A DNA stretch of 9,062 nt from an uncultured Collinsella sp. (GTDB lineage: Bacteria; Actinomycetota; Coriobacteriia; Coriobacteriales; Coriobacteriaceae): positions 1 through 9,062 of the forward strand of contig CABUTH010000076.1 in the NCBI GenBank assembly GCA_902494465.1, read 5' to 3'. The notes beneath the pieces are model-generated. The model was not told the DNA's origin. It made no database searches and worked only from the letters and a program-made list of their open reading frames with translations. Shown piece after piece: positions 5,663 to 9,062 of this stretch. The translations under genes were made by a program, and so were the position numbers. Within the stretch, counting starts at the first letter, position 1; each line of letters starts with the position of its first letter.

Positions 5663-7081
5663 TTAAGCGTCTTTCTTGGCAGTCAGATACTCGATGAACT
5701 CGGGGCCGACGGTCGTAACGTCACCGGCACCCATGGTGAGCAGCAGGTCGCCCTCGCCCACGAGCTTCTCAAGCTCCTGGTTGAGCTCAAGACGACTGGA
5801 GCAGTACACGACCTCCTTGCCGGGGTGCTTAGCGCGAACGGTATCTGCGAGCATCTTGGAGGTAACGCCCGGGATCGGCATCTCGCCGGCGGAGAATACA
5901 TCGATCAGCAGCAGCTTGTCGGCGTTGGCAAAGGCATCGGCAAAGTCATCGCACAGAGCCTGCAGGCGCGAATAGCGGTGCGGCTGGAACACGACGTCGA
6001 CATGTTTGTAGCCCAGCGAAGAGGCAGCAGCGAGCGTCGCCTTGATCTCGGTGGGATGATGGCCGTAATCGTCAACCACCGTGATGCCGTCGATATCGCC
6101 CACGTGGGTAAAGCGACGGCGGACGCCCTCAAAACTCGAAAGTGCCTTAGCGGCGGCGTCGATATCGAGGCCAAGGACATGGGCGACGGTCAAGACGGCC
6201 GTGGCGTTGAGCATGTTGTGACGACCGGGGTTGCTCTTGATCTCGACAGCGTGCTCGGTGCCGTCCTCAAAGCGAACGATAAAGTCGCTCTGGATGCCCT
6301 TGACATCCGGATGTACGCAGACGATGTCGTTGTTCTCGGCAAAGCCATAGGAAAGCACATGACGGCCCGTCGACTTGGCGAGCTCGACCAGATGCGGGTC
6401 CTCGCCGCAAACAATGACGGTGCCGTCCTCGCCCACCAGACCCATAAACTTGGCAAAGGTGGCCTCGATCTCCTCGATGCCCGAGTAGTGATCGAGATGG
6501 TCGGCCTCGACGTTGGTCACGATGACCACGTTGGGGTTCAGGAACAGGAACGAGCTATCGGACTCGTCGGCCTCGGCGACAAAGTAGTCACCCGAGCCGT
6601 TCTTGCCGTTGGTGTCGTAGCCCTCGACGATGCCGCCGATCAAAAAGCTGGGGTCCAGACCCATGCGATCGAGCATCGTGGCGCACATCGAAGACGTCGT
6701 GGTCTTGCCGTGCGTGCCGGCAACGGCGACGGTGGTGTAGCCGTGGCCCAAAGCCGAGAGCATCTTGGCGCGGGGCCACACGGGAATACCCAGCTCGCGT
6801 GCACGCACGAGCTCGGGGTTGGACTCGGGAATAGCGGTGGAGACCACAACCACGTCGGGCTTGACCTCGTCGATCGTCGCAGCCTCATGGCCCACGTGGA
6901 CCTTCACGCCGCCGCGGGTAAGCTGGCGAATATAGCGCGACGTCTTAAGGTCGGAGCCGGTAACGGTATAACCGCGCTCGTGCAGGACGAGGGCGATGCC
7001 GCTCATGCCGGCGCCACCGATACCGATAAAGTGGGCGCTCTTGAACTCGGGCGCGGAGGTTGCAGTCTGGGAATCAGCCAT
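5663..7081 (-). CDS. murC: MurC, UDP-N-acetylmuramate--L-alanine ligase
   Basis: ATP-dependent cytoplasmic ligase adding the first amino acid, normally L-Ala, to UDP-MurNAc. 472 residues, typical. The N-terminal UDP-binding domain has GIGGAGMSGIA (20-30). The central ATPase domain has the P-loop GTHGKTTT (122-129), EADESDSS (170-177) and TNVEADHLDHY (189-199). GRHNMLNA (286-293) and FEGVRRRF (317-324) lead to the C-terminal domain with DDYGHHPTEI (337-346) and FQPHRYSR (365-372). These are the standard Mur ligase signatures, and GIGGAGMSG with DDYGHHP marks MurC specifically. ATG at 7081 is chosen; AAGGAG lies 11 nt upstream, slightly far. An in-frame GTG at 7108 would add 9 residues but lacks a ribosome site. 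A 97-nt gap separates it from murG; murB follows 5 nt downstream. Confidence 0.98.
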   Translation of the reverse strand: MADSQTATSAPEFKSAHFIGIGGAGMSGIALVLHERGYTVTGSDLKTSRYIRQLTRGGVKVHVGHEAATIDEVKPDVVVVSTAIPESNPELVRARELGIPVWPRAKMLSALGHGYTTVAVAGTHGKTTTSSMCATMLDRMGLDPSFLIGGIVEGYDTNGKNGSGDYFVAEADESDSSFLFLNPNVVIVTNVEADHLDHYSGIEEIEATFAKFMGLVGEDGTVIVCGEDPHLVELAKSTGRHVLSYGFAENNDIVCVHPDVKGIQSDFIVRFEDGTEHAVEIKSNPGRHNMLNATAVLTVAHVLGLDIDAAAKALSSFEGVRRRFTHVGDIDGITVVDDYGHHPTEIKATLAAASSLGYKHVDVVFQPHRYSRLQALCDDFADAFANADKLLLIDVFSAGEMPIPGVTSKMLADTVRAKHPGKEVVYCSSRLELNQELEKLVGEGDLLLTMGAGDVTTVGPEFIEYLTAKKDA

Positions 7082-7178
7082 GTGCTCGTGTACTCCTTGC
7101 GTAAACACTGCCTGTAACCCGTTAACTGTACCGCACCTACCGCATCCGCGCGAGGGCGACCGGCGATATCCCGTCTAA
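7082..7178 (-). other. murG-murC intergenic gap
   Basis: 97 nt between the murG stop and the murC start. On the minus strand it holds a GCGGTAGGTGCGGTA tandem repeat, two TACAG copies and the murC AAGGAG site (7093-7098). I see no convincing -35/-10 pair and no terminator hairpin with a T-run, so read-through from murG into murC is expected. Confidence 0.5.
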
Positions 7179-8294
7179 CTAACGCAATCCCTCTACCGCA
7201 TCGGCCAAAAGTGCGGCGGCACGGTCCTGGGCCAAGCCACGCGCCGCCTGACGCATCGCATCACGCGCCGCAGCGTCATCGATCAGGTGCAGCAGCTCGT
7301 CGGCAAAGGCAGGGGCGTCGATATCGACATCGGCGCATAGCACGCCGGCACCGGCATCGACCAGGTAACGCGCATTCGTGGTCTGGTGGTCGGCCGTGGC
7401 GTGCGGGTACGGCACGAGTACCGAGGGCACGGCAAGCGCGGCGATCTCGGCCACGCTCGAGGCACCGGAACGCGAGAGCACCAAATCGGCCGCAGCCAGC
7501 ATATCGCCCATGTTGTCGATGTAGGGCTGGACTCGATAGCGCTTCGCCTCCTCGGGCGTCAGCGCCAAAGCGCGCTCGGTCTCCTCAAAGCCGTCGGCAC
7601 CCGTCGAATGCAAAACGTAGAGATTCTCGCGGGTCAGCAGCTCACTCTTGAGCGAGGCAACGCGCTCGTTGAGATGCTGAGCACCGAGCGAACCACCAAA
7701 GACGAGCAGAAGCGTCGCGTCCTCGGGCACACCGAGCGTCTTGCGACCGCGGGCGCGATCGCCCTCGATCACCGAACGACGCACAGGATTGCCCGTCATG
7801 AGCACATGGTCGGGGTCGCCCTCACGCTCAAAGACCGCGCGGGCCGCAGGTACCGAAATGCACACGCGGGCGGCATGTGAGTTCATCATCTTATTGGCCA
7901 GACCCGGAACAGAGTTCTGCTCGTGCAGCAGATACGGAACGCCGGCGCCCTTGCACCAACCCAGCAGCGGGACCTCAACGTAAGCACCAAAGCCGATAGC
8001 GGCATCGGGCTTACCGACCTTTGAGAAGTGACTGGCAAGCGCACGCTTCGCCTTGTTGACGCGCCACAGCGAGGTCAGCGCCGTCCAGGGACGGGAGCGA
8101 TCGAAGCCCGTGACCGTGATGGGCACAAAATCGAATCCGGCCTCGGGAACCAGACGGCCCTCGAGCTTGCGCGATTGGCCCACGAACACAACGTGATGAC
8201 CGCGGTCACGCAGCTCCTCGGCCAAGGCGAGCGCGGGGTTGATATGTCCTGCCGTGCCGCCAGCTGCAATAGCAACGGTCATCTTATCGGTCAT
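7179..8294 (-). CDS. murG: MurG, UDP-GlcNAc:lipid I N-acetylglucosaminyltransferase
   Basis: Membrane-associated GT-B glycosyltransferase on the inner face of the membrane. It transfers GlcNAc from UDP-GlcNAc to lipid I, giving lipid II. 371 residues, typical. N-terminal acceptor domain: AGGTAGHINPALALAEEL (11-28, G-loop 1), GFGAYVEVP (101-109, G-loop 2) and LHEQNSVPGLAN (123-134). C-terminal donor domain: TGNPVR (167-172), FGGSLGAQHLN (199-209, G-loop 3) and RSGASSVAEIAALAVPSVL (275-293), then YPHATADHQTTNA (296-308), which binds UDP-GlcNAc. Start 8294 is chosen because GAAGGG (8301-8306) lies 6 nt upstream. Alternatives are the Met four codons later (8282) and an upstream in-frame ATG at 8327. 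With this start, murG overlaps the ftsW end by 11 nt, so the two are translationally coupled. Confidence 0.97.
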   Translation of the reverse strand: MTDKMTVAIAAGGTAGHINPALALAEELRDRGHHVVFVGQSRKLEGRLVPEAGFDFVPITVTGFDRSRPWTALTSLWRVNKAKRALASHFSKVGKPDAAIGFGAYVEVPLLGWCKGAGVPYLLHEQNSVPGLANKMMNSHAARVCISVPAARAVFEREGDPDHVLMTGNPVRRSVIEGDRARGRKTLGVPEDATLLLVFGGSLGAQHLNERVASLKSELLTRENLYVLHSTGADGFEETERALALTPEEAKRYRVQPYIDNMGDMLAAADLVLSRSGASSVAEIAALAVPSVLVPYPHATADHQTTNARYLVDAGAGVLCADVDIDAPAFADELLHLIDDAAARDAMRQAARGLAQDRAAALLADAVEGLR

Positions 8295-9062
8295 GGTAAT
8301 CCCTTCGTACACGCGGCCCCTGGTCATCGGTGCGCAAACGCGCCGACGGGTCCGAATTCAAATCGATTCGATTATATCCGCCGCCCGCATTGCGGGGAGT
8401 GGGGCGCTGCGGACGACCTTGCGGCGCCGTTCGCTGACGCGGACGGGCTGCCGACTCGGTCGCAGAGCCATCCAGGACGGTAAAGCCGTTACGCGAAGAT
8501 CGCTCACCGCGCACGTGGGGCACGCCGGCGGTACTCTCATCCATAACGGCAAAGCTCTCGCGGCGACGGTCGTATTCATCGCGACGGGCGCTCTCATACG
8601 AAACGCGCAGGATCAGACCGGCGAGCATAAGCGACACAATAATCGACGAGCCACCGTAGCTAATAAACGGCAGCGGCTTGCCCGTCATGGGAAACACATT
8701 GAGAATGCCCAGCGCGTTGATCAAAAACTGCACCGCAAGGATGACCGCGGAACCCGATGCCATAAGTGCTCCGCGACGGTCGGTCGCCTGCTCGGCAATA
8801 CGAAACGCCGAGTAGATCAGCATCGCGAACACCAAGAAGAACAGCACGGTTCCGATAAAGCCAACTTCCTCGCCGATAATAGCCAAGATGTAGTCGTTAT
8901 GCGCCTCGGGCAAATACGAGTACTTCATGGTGGAGTTACCGATACCGCGACCGAACAGGCCGCCCGAGGCAAACGCCATAATGGCAAGCGTGGCCTGATA
9001 GCCATCACCATATTCGTCTGCCCAAGGATTCCAAGCAACCTCGACACGCGTCATACGATACG
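8284..9062 (-). CDS. ftsW: FtsW, septal SEDS peptidoglycan polymerase (C-terminal part, 5' end outside the window)
   Basis: SEDS-family membrane glycosyltransferase that polymerises lipid II at the septum with its partner class B PBP. Only the C-terminal 258 codons are present; the frame is open to the window edge, so the Met at 9054 is internal. Family blocks seen, numbered from that Met: NPWADEYGDGYQ (9-20), SGGLFGRGIGNS (30-41), YLPEAHNDYILAIIGEEVGFIG (47-68), and FPMTGKPLPFISYGGSS (121-137), with membrane helices between them and one after, ending near 150. The GYQ and YLPEAHNDYI blocks and the position directly before murG point to FtsW rather than RodA. The last roughly 105 residues are a hydrophilic, Arg-rich, probably disordered cytoplasmic tail ending RRDYHDR. 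The stop overlaps the murG start by 11 nt. Confidence 0.95.
   Translation of the reverse strand, partial: YRMTRVEVAWNPWADEYGDGYQATLAIMAFASGGLFGRGIGNSTMKYSYLPEAHNDYILAIIGEEVGFIGTVLFFLVFAMLIYSAFRIAEQATDRRGALMASGSAVILAVQFLINALGILNVFPMTGKPLPFISYGGSSIIVSLMLAGLILRVSYESARRDEYDRRRESFAVMDESTAGVPHVRGERSSRNGFTVLDGSATESAARPRQRTAPQGRPQRPTPRNAGGGYNRIDLNSDPSARLRTDDQGPRVRRDYHDR

Noticed and set aside
4783..5666. Plus-strand open frames of 124 and 169 codons antisense to murB
   Set aside because: They lie inside murB, lack recognisable motifs and are better explained as shadows.
7082..7108. MurC start at the in-frame GTG at 7108
   Set aside because: It lacks a ribosome site and would place AAGGAG inside the gene; the ATG at 7081 gives a normal MurC length.
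5825..7117. A 430-codon plus-strand open frame antisense to murC
   Set aside because: It is an antisense shadow of a confirmed gene, with biased composition and no family signature.
1..9062. Mobile elements, CRISPR arrays, tRNA genes, toxin-antitoxin or defence systems
   Set aside because: I looked for these and saw no terminal repeats, regularly spaced repeats, tRNA-like cloverleafs or accessory coding sequences. The window is core cell-wall, division and phosphate-uptake genes.

Overview
The window suggests a high-GC Gram-positive bacterium of the Coriobacteriia, most likely Collinsella or a close relative. This is inferred from the FtsZ N-terminus (begins [15 protein letters not shown]), the actinobacterial GEGGGTGTG form of the FtsZ T3 loop, the GC-rich codon use, the absence of ftsA beside ftsQ and ftsZ, and the gene order. 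No database search was possible, so the genus is a recognition call.

Every supported gene lies on the minus strand, so the window reads from high to low coordinates. From 9062 down to 2170 it is the distal half of a division and cell-wall (dcw) cluster: ftsW (5' part off the window), murG, murC, murB, ftsQ, ftsZ. ftsW/murG overlap by 11 nt, murC/murB are 5 nt apart and murB/ftsQ overlap by 44 nt. There is a 97-nt gap between murG and murC and a 199-nt AT-rich gap between ftsQ and ftsZ. The second gap holds inverted repeats and CATAAT hexamers, and probably gives ftsZ its own promoter. A strong intrinsic terminator closes the cluster after ftsZ (2111-2143).

From 1959 down to 1 is a second unit: pgeF (YfiH/laccase-domain family), pstS (phosphate-binding lipoprotein) and the start of pstC (phosphate permease, cut by the window edge). 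These three are tightly coupled (ATGA overlap, then a 1-nt gap). Upstream of pgeF lie two TTACGTT heptamers with an 11-nt period, resembling a Pho box, plus a separate palindrome and a leader hairpin.

The genes form one biological theme. MurC and MurB make UDP-MurNAc and load the first amino acid, and MurG completes lipid II. FtsW polymerises lipid II at the septum, FtsQ scaffolds the divisome and FtsZ places it. PgeF may edit mis-loaded MurC product, and PstS/PstC import phosphate. No RNA genes, CRISPR arrays, insertion sequences or other mobile elements were seen. No gene-free stretch exceeds about 210 nt. The coding content is conventional; the points of interest are regulatory sequence, gene order and long disordered tails on FtsQ and FtsW.
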